Shown: piece after piece, positions 35,476 to 45,561 of the stretch
How positions within the stretch are numbered: position 1 is the first letter of the stretch
How the letters are laid out: every line of letters starts with the position of its first letter
Source of the DNA: Norana najaformis
Lineage: Eukaryota > Annelida > Clitellata > Crassiclitellata > Hormogastridae
Direction: 5' to 3'
Assembly (NCBI GenBank): GCA_964023275.1
Contig: OZ029917.1
Span: forward strand, 18,726,787 to 18,790,786
DNA: 64,000 nt
Position numbers and translations under genes: made by a program
The notes under the pieces: model-generated
Database searches by the model: none
What the model saw: only the letters and a program-made list of their open reading frames with translations
What the model was told of the DNA's origin: nothing

Positions 35476-36011
35476 CGCAAAAGCCAAGAGAGATGGTGAC
35501 GAGAAGGCAGACGGAGCAAAAATCCAGAGAGAGAACTCAAAACACCCGAAAACTGAACAAAAGCGATGAAAAACACACTGGCCAACTAGTCGGAGCACAC
35601 ATTCTACTGGGAGTCGCTGTTGGTCCTGAGCTCAACTGTAGGGTTTCACCTCGGACCTCACTTGCCCCTATGTATACTCTGAAGCCGTATATATACAAGC
35701 TTATCTTCTTATATATAAACGTATAGGACTTATATTTACAAGTGTATATATATATATATATTAATGTTTGGCACCAAAGTCTGCGCCTCTGTCATTTCTA
35801 TAGCAGACTTGGAGTTAAGCTTTATCGATCGAGGAACAAATAACATTTGTTTAGTATGTCTCAATGTCGATGGTTTTTCGTTTCACTTATTGTGTTTGCA
35901 GAAGTCAAGTAACCATAGAACTAGGTACGAAAGTCAGACTGAATTGGCACTTATCCAGCAGCTTGTTTATGTTCTTGCTTTTGCTGTTCTGCACAACCAA
36001 ATGGTTCTAGG

Positions 36012-37350
36012 GTAATAACCTTTGGCCAATGACCCCCCGGCCAATGACCCCCGGCCAATAATTCCAGGCCATCACCACCCAGGAAAATAATCAATCAGTT
36101 TGAAACCCCCCGGGCAATGACCCCTTCTTCAGGAAAACAATACCCGCCCCGTTAATAATCCCCTGGCCAATAACCACTAAACTTAACAAGCAAGCAAATG
36201 AAGAATATATTCAACAAGTTTCTATTTCTTTTAAACATAAATTTCTAATGATAAATTGAAATTAACAACAGTTTAGATAATTCGGTTAATGAGAAATGTG
36301 TGCGATTCCGATATTAGAGAAAATGTCGCAGTCCTTATGGCTGGTGATAATTTGATTGCATCTAACTTACTGCTACTTTTGCAGTTGGTTCAAAATCCGC
36401 CCGAAATTCGGAGTGCCTGCTTTAATGCGGAAATGCCATCCTTCAATCGAATTGTTTAATTAGTAACTTCCGGTGTTCAATGCAGAAGGCATCAACTGAT
36501 GGCGCACCAAAACCAAGCCGTAATCAAGTCATATAACATGTGGGCTTATTAAACGCTAATTAAACTTTATATGCAGACACTGATTCTACACTAGATAAGC
36601 CTGACTTGACGTCAACCGACTTGAACTTATATTTATCTACACGTATTATATAACAATTCTCTTGCAGTTTGATAGGTGGAATTTATACACTTATGAAATA
36701 AGAGGTTGTATATTATTTTAATAGCTATTAGGCTATTAACCGAGCAATTAGTAAGTCAGAATTGCATTTGGAAATGAGGTCGTTGGCCGGTGATTTAACT
36801 GTGCATTCAGCTGACTACTTGAATGGAGCCCGGTGGCTTAATACTAAATCGACATCTTTATTTGTTTCTTATTTAAATATATCTAAATACATTAAATTCT
36901 TCAACTCCAGCTTCATTGTTTATTTTGAATCATCAAAGATTTGATTGCTCGATTTGATTTTTCGGCGACAAATCGATTAGCCACCGTCGTAGTAAACCTA
37001 ATATCATAATTATTTGTTGCAATGAACTCCCTTCGAAATGGTGTGGTAAATTCGAGTACATTAATTTAATGTAAATATTGAAAGAGCACTAAAATAATTT
37101 ACTCATTTGTCACTAAGCCCGCTTTTGGCGCACACTTATTAATTCTCCGTAGTAGGATATTTTTGACTTCGTTAGGACTTCTCTTGATCTATTATCACAT
37201 TTTAAACATGCTTTAATATATAATGGAAATTTGGTGGTTATTGGGCAGAGGGTTTTAATTTGGAAGTATTTTCCTGGAGGTTATTGCCCATGTGTGGTTT
37301 TTGCCCGAGGGTTTATTTTAGGAGTTATTGGCAGGGGATTATTGGCCTGA
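36012..37350. mobile_element. 1.33-kb element with long degenerate inverted repeats (copy B)
   Basis: Counterpart of 23401-24735. The left end has GGCCAATGACCCCCCGGCC, the right end GGTGGTTATTGGGCAGAGGG and GGAGTTATTGGCAGGGG. A small indel (AGGAAAA) near 36080 distinguishes the copies. Confidence 0.6.
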
Positions 37351-37899
37351 TATCCAACTATATGGAAATTTCTAAGGGATTGATGACGAAGCAACGCAGG
37401 GACGAAGTTATCAATATTGCAAGCATCCCTTTGGCCGTCAATCTAAGCAAATACGACTTCGTTGTAACACAGAGATCTGAATATATTGACCAATTAGACG
37501 CTTTCTTGTGGATTCGTGCATATTTATCTTCATCAGCTTATCTTTGTCGCACCTCTTCAGATCTGCCAGGCAGCCATGTTTCAGCGCCATGAGATGTTCT
37601 GATGCTATATAATTAGTTAGATCTATGTTATTTATGCACTTCTTTAGGACTTGATATTATTAAACTCATCTTGATTTGCTATATCATTTATTAGATGATT
37701 CCAACAGTTGACCTGCGAGTAACAATTTGAGAGAATTTGTTAATAAACAGTCTATGGCGTTAGAAGCGTGACACTCTATGGACTGGAGCTGTTGACTGAA
37801 GGCATTCAATCACATATGGACATGCACAAAATGAACGAAGAAGTTCAGTTGGACAGAACATAGAACCCATGATGAAGTGCTGGACTGAAGCAGTTGGAA

Positions 37900-38450
37900 A
37901 GGACTGCGGTGAGCATCATGTGTCACATGTATAACCGTGATTGCGGGGTTGATCAAGAAGCTACAGTGTGCAGAATGCTGCAGCTGGGTTTATTGCAAGG
38001 GTGTGGAAGTTTGACCACATCGCCGCTGTACTTCGCGATCTGCACTGGCTGCCCGTTCGCAAGAGAATTGCCTTCAAATTGGCGACATTGGTCTACAAAG
38101 GTCTACAAGGAATGGCATCAACATATTTAGCCAAAGATTGTGTTCCAGCTTCTTCAGTTTCTAGTCGGTATCGATTGCGTTCTGGAAAAAGCAACGACCT
38201 GGTATGATGCGGAAAAGTCACTGGTACACATAAAAGAACATAGGCTGCATCCGGCCCAACGGTCGGGTATGCGCTGTCCGTAGAACTTCTATCGAAAGTT
38301 TCAGAAATAAATTGAAGACTTACATGCTTGTTTCATCTGTCAGAGCACTTGCGGTATATTTCGTTATATTAAACTGCGCTCTATAAATCTGGTTAAACTG
38401 ATGATGATGATGATGATGATGATGACGACGACGATGATACGATGATGATC
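37900..38450 (+). pseudogene. CR1/L2-like LINE 3' end (copy B)
   Basis: The frame at 37968-38207 reads MQNAAAGFIARVWKFDHIAA, VLRDLHWLPVRKRIAFKLAT, LVYKGLQGMASTYLAKDCVP and ASSVSSRYRLRSGKSNDLV. This is a clean match to the CR1/L2 C-terminal pattern QNAAARL-x(n)-DHI-x-x-VL-x-x-LHWLPV-x-x-RI-x-FK-x-x-x-LVYK-x-L-x-G-x-A-x-x-YL. The (GAT)n tail at 38399-38446 is longer than in copy A. Confidence 0.85.
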
Positions 38451-38507
38451 ACAACAATAATAATAATAAACTGGAGCAATCAACCGAATGGGGTACTTGG
38501 TATTTTA

Positions 38508-38635
38508 TGGCTATTCAGTCTTCAGGACAGAGTACAGAATGGAAGAACTACACGAGCTATGCTACTAAATTTTATGACCGTCAAAGGAGGTAAGTACGGC
38601 GAATTATAAGACAAAGTACAACAGAGGAGAGTGGC
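38508..38635. repeat. Dispersed repeat of about 125 bp (copy B)
   Basis: Counterpart of 25878-26005, following the LINE (GAT)n tail. Confidence 0.65.
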
Positions 38636-39342
38636 GTCGTTGAATTCGTGGACCTTCCTAGCAACAAAGCATCACAGATGACGACCATCGAGCTTCTGCT
38701 GTCGTCCTGCTGTCAATCTGAGACACTTGGCTTATAGTATGAGGACAGATCCAGGAGGAGCCGCGTCGGTCATAATCGCCCATCTGAATTTAGAAAACCA
38801 GGTGTGTAAGGACGAATCCACTCGGCCTCAGGGCCCCTCCCCTCATCTCAAATGGGGAAGGGCATGGCAGGACTGACCGTTGGATCCGCCTTTGGCTTAG
38901 TAATGTAATTTAATGTATAGAGGCCGATTTTACATACACCAAATACCGCTCGCATTACATTACGTGACTTGTTGATAAAATTGTACAACCAGGAGCTACA
39001 TGAGGTGTAGAAGAAGGGCTGTCACATCAGCAGCGCTCCTTTGAAGACCGGTTGATGACATGAGGCGAATACAATAACTGTTCAAATATCTTGCCCTACT
39101 TTTGTCCTCTCTCTCTCCGTCCCTCTGCATATGGCGTGTCGTAAACTTTCGGCCAAGAATACATGGACTCCGTCATTTGAAGCAACCTGAGTTCCCCTAA
39201 TGAATTACGAATGGCGTGGAAATTGTATCTTAAGGCTAGCACATACACGAACCTGGTAACCGGTCGTGGCAAGAAATGCCCGCCCGGTGTAATAATTTCG
39301 CGTTTTATTGCCATTCGCGGACGCGGAAGACCACGTGCCGGC

Positions 39343-39392
39343 GGCCACTGGCGGCCACTGGTGGTCAGTGGCGGTCAGTTGCGGCCAGCATC
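39343..39392. repeat. 10-bp tandem repeat, GGCGGCCACT/GGCGGTCAGT mix (copy B)
   Basis: Four to five 10-bp units. The first ones are CCACT-type and the last ones TCAGT-type, unlike the homogeneous array in copy A. Confidence 0.8.
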
Positions 39393-39477
39393 CGAAAGAT
39401 TCGACATTCATGAATAATTTGCGATGTGTGTGCCTCCGGAACTAACACGACAAATCTATGTCCGGTAAAAGGGCACG

Positions 39478-39740
39478 GAGAGAGAAACAGAGAGAGAGAA
39501 AAACAGAGAGACAGAGAGACAGAGACAGAGAGACAGAGGGACAGAGAGATTCAGAGACGGATCAATGAACAGTAATGAAGAAGGCATGAAGTAAGAAGGG
39601 AGGGCATAAGACATGAAGGTAGGAAGGAACGAACGAACGAAGGAAATAAGGAACGAAAGAACGAATGAACGAAGGAAGGAATGAAGGAGGGAACGAAGGA
39701 ACCAAGGAATAGGGAAAAGGAAGGAAGGTTGGAGCTATGG
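39478..39740. repeat. GACAGAGA and GAACGAAG simple repeats (copy B)
   Basis: Counterpart of 26855-27110, with an extra GAGAGAGAAAAACAGAGAG stretch. Confidence 0.85.
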
Positions 39741-40068
39741 AGGGAGGGCCGGAGAGTAGATGATTAATTCATCTGAAATGATAATTACAACATCCAATAG
39801 CAATAGAAAAGGCTTGCTGCTTAATGCTGATACGATGTTTCCAGGCTTACAGACAACAACGAACGAAGATGGAAAATGAGTTCCAGAATGAATTATTAAA
39901 AGTTGTATATGCTTTGAGATACACAAACATGAAAAAGCTTGAATAGCCACTGTCGCATCATAAAATAGACTGACGGAAGGACAGACGGACGGACGGACGG
40001 GCGGAAGGACTGACGGACCAACCGACCGACTGGCTGGCTGGCTGACTTAGATGGTGGCTATGTTTCAG

Positions 40069-40187
40069 ACGTTCATGGTCGTTGCGAAGGACAAGACGAT
40101 CTTCCGGTTCAGTGCATCGAACGCACTCTTCATCCTCAGTCCATTCAACCCCGTCCGACGATTTGTCATCTACCTTCTCACTCATCC
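40069..40187 (+). CDS. Voltage-gated sodium channel alpha subunit, coding exon 2 (copy B)
   Basis: Same 119-bp exon and same peptide as 27436-27554. The acceptor TATGTTTCAG ends at 40068 and the U12-type donor ATATCCTTTG starts at 40188. This copy pairs with exon 3 at 43121 across a 2,933-bp intron. The two trailing bases CC plus the first base A of exon 3 make Pro140. Confidence 0.93.
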
Positions 40188-40197
40188 ATATCCTTTG
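40188..40197 (+). other. U12-type AT-AC 5' splice site (copy B)
   Basis: ATATCCTTTG, a match to the minor-spliceosome AT-AC donor. Its partner branch site and AC acceptor are at 43104-43120. Confidence 0.92.
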
Positions 40198-40534
40198 CCA
40201 GTTCAAGGTTCAGTTTAAGGGATCTAAAAACATATAATAATTTATAGAATCTGTGCACATAATCAATTGTCCCAATGGTCTACCAAGTGACTTACTGCAT
40301 TGCTAACTGGATTGAACAACCAAATGATTGATCGAACCAACCAACGAAAGGAAGAAAGATCTAGCAGCATGTAGGCACTGAAGTTCTAAAATGAACAAAA
40401 CTTTATTGATCACCTTTTGAAATTCATGTAAATTATCGTCTAAGATAACATTACGTGAATGAAAGGGATATCTCAAAAGGCCCACATCTCTCGCTAACCG
40501 AGTCGCTCTTTTTCTAAAGTATATTCTCAGTCCT

Positions 40535-40918
40535 GGCCTGGTTAGCTCATTGGTTAAACCGTATACGTCAAGGCGCCTCTGCATTCAGGCGTGACTTTCC
40601 TGGTTCGCATAATCTAATCAAATCTAATCTAACGACTTCTATAGCATCGTTACTGTAATACCCAGGGGCATCAGTCGATGGTCGCTTCAAGTCATAATCG
40701 CAGCCAAAATTATAATCCGTTGGAGAAGCCGATCGAATTCTGAAATACCGATAGTGGCTATATTTAAGAGAGTTTAATCTTGGGCTAACACCGTCCATGC
40801 ACGGGGACCTTTAATGGCGTGGCGCCCATTCAAACAGGCAGCGGTGGTGAAGGATCTTACCCGATGAATTCATTGCAAAATGAGCAGGGTCGAGGCCATG
40901 CGGTTGCTATGCTAAAGC
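40535..40918 (+). mobile_element. tRNA-derived SINE, family 1 (copy B)
   Basis: Counterpart of 27903-28290. The sequence after it (from 40949) is unique and leads on to exon 3. Confidence 0.75.
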
Positions 40919-40948
40919 CAAGCTTTGTTACTGACAGCGTGAAAACAG

Positions 40949-41790
40949 TTGCAGTATTGCAAACGAGAAAACAATAGTTATTTTAGTTAAATCTTGATAC
41001 GGTTTTAAACTGGCGTAAAGTGGCAAGTTTGTGATATTTTATCTTATTACTGCCTAACAGTGTGCCAAAGTTGAGTCAGACAATTTATACCAATGAGAAT
41101 TTATGTGGTCCTTCCAGAAGAAAGTTGAACTATATTGATAGACCTATTGGCATACTCATCGATTTATGCATATGAAAATTTATTTGAAGGCACATGGGTA
41201 ATTGCCTTTTCATCAATGCTAACCTCCAACTTGCTGTTACGGGTCCCTTTGTGGTGGGAACGAAATAAAAGTGAAATTTGTTATATCTAAATTTAACGAT
41301 ATTATTAGCCCTGTATTACTCGGAAACTACTTCCATCTCATAACTTACCAATTTCGGCTGATGAATAATAGACCGGTCTATAGAGAAGAGTTGTTGCTGT
41401 CAGCAAATATAATGAAATGATACAAATTGGATGTGTTGACAGTGTAATTAATATAAAATAGGAATAACCAACGGACCGATTATGGAGTCCTGTGGGACAC
41501 TACATGTAATTTTTATCTCCTGGGACAAACCAAACAATCCTCAAATGGAACTAATTGTTCTCTTTCTTCGTCCTTAGTTCGAATCTCTGCATTATGGAAT
41601 GCTAAATGCACTCAAAAACCTTGTCATGGAGACATGAACTTGATAGAGAAGAAATTCTAGATGTTCAGTAGCTGATGCAGAATCTGAAATTCACCCCAAC
41701 CATCCAACAGAAGACGTCTTTGTCGACGGGTGTAGCGTATAGACATCCTCACTGATGAGAAATCCTACAGTAAATATTAGCTAAATATTG
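40949..41790. other. Intron 2, unique non-coding sequence
   Basis: AT-rich. I see no repeat family or exon. Confidence 0.5.
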
Positions 41791-41792
41791 TG

Positions 41793-41962
41793 TGACACGG
41801 TAGCCAATTGGTTTGAGCGATCGCCTTATAACGCGGAGAGTGCGGGTTCGAGTCTTCCTTGAGACTGTTACTGTGTACGGACCTTAAGCAAGTCCTTCAC
41901 GCACTGTTGCTCGGCGCCATCGGTTGATGATTTGTCACTAGATAATGGCGCTTAATATCGTT
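41793..41962 (+). mobile_element. tRNA-derived SINE, family 3
   Basis: The head GACACGGTAGCCAATTGGTT holds a Pol III A box (TAGCCAATTGG) and GTGCGGGTTCGAGTC a good B box (GGTTCGAGTC), spaced as in a tRNA. The body is GGACCTTAAGCAAGTCCTTC, ACGCACTGTTGCTCGGCGCC. The tail ATCGGTTGATG...ATGGCGCTTAATATCG resembles the LINE tail at 14790-14860. Confidence 0.8.
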
Positions 41963-42092
41963 ATTCAGTCTTCCAGAACAAAATAGAGAATGGAAGAACT
42001 AGACGAGCTATGCTACTAGATTTTATGACCAGCACAGAAAGTGACTATAGCAAATTAAAAGGCAAAGCACAACAGAGAGAAGAATAATATTA
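41963..42092. repeat. Dispersed repeat of about 125 bp, third copy
   Basis: TCTTCCAGAACAAAATAGAG, AATGGAAGAACTAGACGAGC and TATGCTACTAGATTTTATGA match 25878-26005 with substitutions. It starts directly at the end of a SINE. Confidence 0.65.
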
Positions 42093-43100
42093 ACGGCTGC
42101 CTCACATCTTACATGGCTAATTAAGGAGCCAATGAAACAATGACAATCGGAAGATTATAATTAGTGTAAATAATCAAAGTTATACGAGGTTCTGCAATCC
42201 TCTGTTAACCGTCCATTACTATCGACACAGTGGCTTCAGTCAGACGCTCTGTATTGATTCAGGCGGATCCGCCGATGCGCTTATTTGGTTGACTGAGCAT
42301 GCCAGACCCCCAAATCCTAAGGAGACAGAGGTAAGATTGAGGGCTGAGTAAACGCCCTTGTCAGCAGAGGCGTTCATGCAGCCCACGAACTAGCATTGTC
42401 TGAAGCAACACGGCGAGCAAGTCGAGCACGTTGGAACGAGTTTTTATGTCGAACAATTTCTTGTGAACTTAACAGATGGCGAGCAAACTTATCAGCGATC
42501 TGTCAGAATCTCAAACTACATTTTCGTCTGAAGCAATTTAGTACCTAATGCCCCCACTGTCACCACTACCACCACCAGCATCACAGCCACCAGTAACACG
42601 AGACAATGAACCCCGATTGACAACGACCCATTTCTCGTACAGCGGAGGCTGGGTCAAATTCTGGAGCAGTGACCCAAACAGCGGCGCATCAAAGCCAACG
42701 ATGAGATTAAATTTCAGAAGTAATCTCTAGCTTTGCATAGCTTCGGTGTACCGATCAGAGTTTTGGAATTAAGTTGGGAAGAAGAAGTAAGCTAGCATAG
42801 GTTTATTTAGTTATCGAAAAACAAGAAATGAATTTATCAGATTAGGATAAACTGTTATCTTAACATCTGTAAGTTTAATAAACTAATGCATTCCATTTCA
42901 GTATTTAGAAAATTGTCTTTCACTGCACTCAATTAGTCATGATGTAGGTTAGGCAATAAATCTTTCAGAGATCTGGCTATTTATACAGCGTCTTTAAAGA
43001 AACTCATGATGTCTGTCAGATATTTCTGTAAAGTTTTCAAATTCAAAATTTAAATGATAATAGTTATGTTCTTTTTGAATGTATTTCTATGTCTGGATAA
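42093..43100. other. Intron 2, remaining part before the branch site
   Basis: Unique AT-rich sequence. The short Pro/Ser/Thr frame near 42548 has no family features. Confidence 0.5.
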
Positions 43101-43103
43101 TTA

Positions 43104-43120
43104 TCCTTAACTTGCCAGAC
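43104..43120 (+). other. U12-type branch site and AC 3' splice site
   Basis: TCCTTAAC (43104-43111) matches the U12 branch consensus TTCCTTAAC in its last eight bases. The intron ends CCAGAC at 43120, about 10 bases from the branch adenosines, the short distance typical of U12 introns. There is no polypyrimidine tract. Together with ATATCCTTTG at 40188 it defines an AT-AC intron. Confidence 0.93.
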
Positions 43121-43201
43121 ATTTTTCAGTCTTTCTGTGATGATAGTTATCTTAGTCAACTGCGCTTTTATGGCCATCACCCAGGAAATTCCCAAATCCG
43201 A
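43121..43201 (+). CDS. Voltage-gated sodium channel alpha subunit, coding exon 3 (repeat I S1)
   Basis: Short 81-bp exon found through the U12 acceptor. It completes Pro140 and encodes FFSLSVMIVILVNCAFMAI, then TQEIPKS and two bases of Glu167. This is repeat I S1 (family pattern FS-x-x-(I/V)-x-x-x-I-L-x-N-C-x-F-M) with the start of the S1-S2 loop. It is three codons shorter than the 90-bp vertebrate exon as I recall it. The donor is TCCGA|GTAAGT. The Cys and Asn of the NC motif are kept. Joining exons 2, 3 and 4 keeps one open frame, which confirms both AT-AC borders. Confidence 0.93.
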
Positions 43202-43374
43202 GTAAGTCTGTCGATTTTCGCTAGAGCATAAAGATTTTGATCGCTTCTGCTCTTATTCTATGGTCTTTTGTTTATCTAACCTCCACATTTACAGTCTTTC
43301 ACCTCAACTTCCAAGGGTTTTATTCTGCTCTACTGGTTTTTGAAACGTTGTTAATCATGAAGAATACTGCTTGT

Positions 43375-43515
43375 AGACAGCACAGTAGCCGATGGGTTTA
43401 ACCGTGCGCCTTCCAACGCAGCGCGTGTTGTGTAGGAACTTTGAGCAAGTCTTTCACGCACAATTGCTCAGCAGCATCCATGGATGCATTGACATTAGAT
43501 ATTGGTGCTTTATAA
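43375..43515 (+). mobile_element. tRNA-derived SINE, family 3, diverged copy
   Basis: CACAGTAGCCGATGGGTTTA, GGAACTTTGAGCAAGTCTTT, CACGCACAATTGCTCAGCAG and CATTAGATATTGGTGCTTTA match 41793-41962. The B box is damaged. The element ends in a (CTA)n tail. Confidence 0.7.
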
Positions 43516-43648
43516 TACAGATACTACTACTACTACCACTACTACTACTACCGATGCTGCTGCTGCCGCTACTACTACTACTGCTGCTGCTGCTACTTCT
43601 ACTCCTACTACTACTCCTACTACTACTATTTATAATAATTATAATAAT
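43516..43648. repeat. (CTA)n/(CTG)n trinucleotide tract at the SINE end
   Basis: CTACTACTAC with CTGCTG and CTCCTA interruptions, then ATAATTATAATAATG. Open frames over it (poly-Thr, poly-Leu, poly-Ser) are artefacts. Confidence 0.9.
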
Positions 43649-43787
43649 GTTATTAATGAGCGACCTTCGTTTATTGTTTTGCATTACTTAATGATGCTGC
43701 ATAAATATGAGAGACTATTGAAGTGCAACAACGTTGTCCTTAAGGCCACTCCGAAAGGGAAAAAACTTTCCATCTGTTGTTCTCTTC

Positions 43788-43830
43788 CTCTGTCTCTGTC
43801 TGTCTTTATCTCTATCGCCATCTCTCTCTC

Positions 43831-43865
<35 letters not shown>

Positions 43866-43866
43866 T
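43788..43866. repeat. (CTGT)n/(CT)n microsatellite
   Basis: TCTCTCTCTGTCTGTCTGTC and flanking CT-rich units, in intron 3. Confidence 0.9.
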
Positions 43867-44221
43867 CCAGAGCAAATATGTTCGTTTTAGGATTGCGGTT
43901 GTCTTTATACCCCATGTTAAGTTTAAATCCACATAATGTTGAACTGTAGGTTAGTGCTAATAAGGACTAGTGATGTTAAGAGAGTTATCTAATCATTTTC
44001 GACGAAAGTTTGCCGAGTATTCATTTTGTTCAGGCGAAAAATAGCGAGATTGGTAACTAATCCATATCTAACTGACTGTCTTTTGTTGCAGTCACAGTTA
44101 AGTCTTTTGTTTTATGATATTACATTAACAGTAAATCAAAAATAATAAAGAAAAAACAGAAAATCTCTAAAGAATACAAATTGCAATAATGGTAATAAGC
44201 AAGCATTTGTTCGTGACGCAG

Positions 44222-44350
44222 AGAGGCGTTTACTGGGATCTATACGATCGAAGGAGCAGTGAAGATGCTGGCCCGAGGCTTCATTCTGGCTGACTTCACT
44301 TATCTTAGGGACATGTGGAATTGGCTCGATTTCATTGTCGTTACTCTTGC
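44222..44350 (+). CDS. Voltage-gated sodium channel alpha subunit, coding exon 4 (repeat I S2-S3)
   Basis: 129 bp, the size I recall for vertebrate exon 4. It encodes Glu167-Ala210: [20 protein letters not shown] (S2, with the conserved Glu of the gating-charge transfer centre), then [20 protein letters not shown] and TLA (S3; the family signature is F-x-x-L-R-D-x-W-N-W-L-D-F). The acceptor is GACGCAG at 44221. The donor is CTTGC|GTAAGT, phase 2. The acceptor lacks a strong pyrimidine tract. Frame and homology leave little doubt. Confidence 0.96.
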
Positions 44351-44459
44351 GTAAGTATCGATTGCTAATGACGCCTTCAACCGTGATGCAGTGGTTGCGT
44401 AGGGTACCGTGATGAGCTTCTATCCATAACGCCTCATTGAATATTTGTATTGCGTACAA

Positions 44460-44578
44460 GTAAATGTAAATGTACATGTACACGGTTTTCTATAGCGACC
44501 GTATGACCTCGTTCCTGTTAAGTTTTTGATGAATTTATCGGGTGAGATCCTTCATCACCGCTGCCCGTAGGAAGTGGC
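44460..44578 (-). mobile_element. SINE family 1, truncated, minus orientation
   Basis: AAATGTAAATGTACATGTAC, CTATAGCGACCGTATGACCT, ATCGGGTGAGATCCTTCATC and ACCGCTGCCCG are the reverse complement of the family 1 3' part. The head is replaced by another SINE at 44581. Confidence 0.7.
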
Positions 44579-44580
44579 GC

Positions 44581-44735
44581 GTTGACATATGGTGAATTGC
44601 ATTTGCCTTATACCTCCGCGTCCGGGGTTCGAACCCCGGTGCGTCATTTGAATTTGACAACTTTTTGTCAACCATAAAAGGGGTGGTTGTTGATCTGCTG
44701 TTGGGTTTGTGCTTCAGCCGAAATGTCCTTTTAGT
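44581..44735 (+). mobile_element. tRNA-derived SINE, family 2
   Basis: A tRNA-like 3' half TCCGGGGTTCGAACCCCGGT (perfect B box and T-arm stem) preceded by ATGGTGAATTGCATTTGCC (weak A box). The body is CAACTTTTTGTCAACC and the tail GTTTGTGCTTCAGCCGAAAT. A possible relative is at 17010-17165 (GGATTCGAACCCCGG ... TCTGTGCTTCAGCCGAAA). It is not a functional tRNA gene: no acceptor stem forms. Confidence 0.65.
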
Positions 44736-44739
44736 CAAG

Positions 44740-45469
44740 AGGACTAATGTTAATTTCTGCGTGTAAGAAGTTAGATTATGAAATTAGCTTAAATTAGATA
44801 AGATTAGATTAAATCAGATTAACTCAGATGAAATAGAATGATTATACAAATCCCTTAAAGGCCAATGAATGACTAAGAACCTAGCAGACAATTTGACCAA
44901 TTTTAGAAGCCCCCCCCCCCCCCATCATGTTCTGCTACTTGCCAGAATATCTTAAAATTATACATGCAGTATACATATAGTAAGAGAAAAAGAAGTTGTC
45001 CCATTTATTTGTCTCAACTTGATAAGAAATGTCTGTGACAGGCTTAAGCCTACTGACTGCGCAAATTTTATTATATTCTGTTCTGTCCAGAAATGTTTTT
45101 ACTGTTTTGGTTGGACGCTGTGTGGGCTTAGATTGCATTAATATGCCTTTTATGTTGGTATTGGGCGCAATGTACTGTGATGAATTAGAAACCAGACCTA
45201 GATGTTTGTTTTCGTTCAGATTACTGTATTTTTCTACCCGATTCTAACCTGATTCTAACTTCTATTACGCCACTGCATATGAACACAAGAGCTCTAGGTA
45301 TTGCTCAAGAATCACCTCCAACTGAAATCACAATTAGACCTAGAGCTTTCGTTTTCCTAATAAATTCTATCTGTACAACATACTTACATTTCCACATCTT
45401 ATGTTGCAATTATAAGTTTATGAATCGTCTTAAACTGACATCGGAATGACCTTGGCTTTGCATTTACAG
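44740..45469. other. Intron 4, remaining non-coding sequence
   Basis: Contains (AGATTA)-like degenerate repeats at 44780-44840 and a C homopolymer at 44911-44924. I saw no second (alternative) S3-S4 exon. Confidence 0.5.
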
Positions 45470-45561
45470 ATACATTACAATGGCCTTTCCGCTCGGAAAT
45501 CTCGCTGCCCTTAGGACTTTCCGAGTGTTACGTGCGCTTAAGACAGTTGCTGTTGTACCAG
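45470..45561 (+). CDS. Voltage-gated sodium channel alpha subunit, coding exon 5 (repeat I S3-S4)
   Basis: 92 bp, the size of SCN exon 5 as I recall it. It completes Ala210 and encodes [20 protein letters not shown], then [11 protein letters not shown]: the end of S3 and the S4 voltage sensor. The gating charges R225, R228, R231 and K234 are at the usual three-residue spacing. The acceptor is TGCATTTACAG at 45469. The donor is CCAG|GTAAGC, phase 1. In vertebrates this exon often exists as two mutually exclusive versions. Only one is visible here. Confidence 0.97.

Larger units (their letters stand above)
28327..40948. repeat. 12.6-kb duplicated block, copy B
   Basis: It starts with the same TTGTGAATGTGTTTTTGAGC as 15731 and ends with GCGTGAAAACAG at 40948, where unique sequence (TTGCAGTATTGC) continues. 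Length differs from copy A by a few tens of bases, mostly in simple repeats: a longer C run near 32610, a longer CATC run near 30667, and one fewer 10-bp unit near 39350. Confidence 0.95.

Noticed and set aside
44581-44655. tRNA gene
   Set aside because: The T arm and B box are perfect, but the 5' acceptor strand does not pair with the 3' end and the D arm is poor. It is the head of a SINE.
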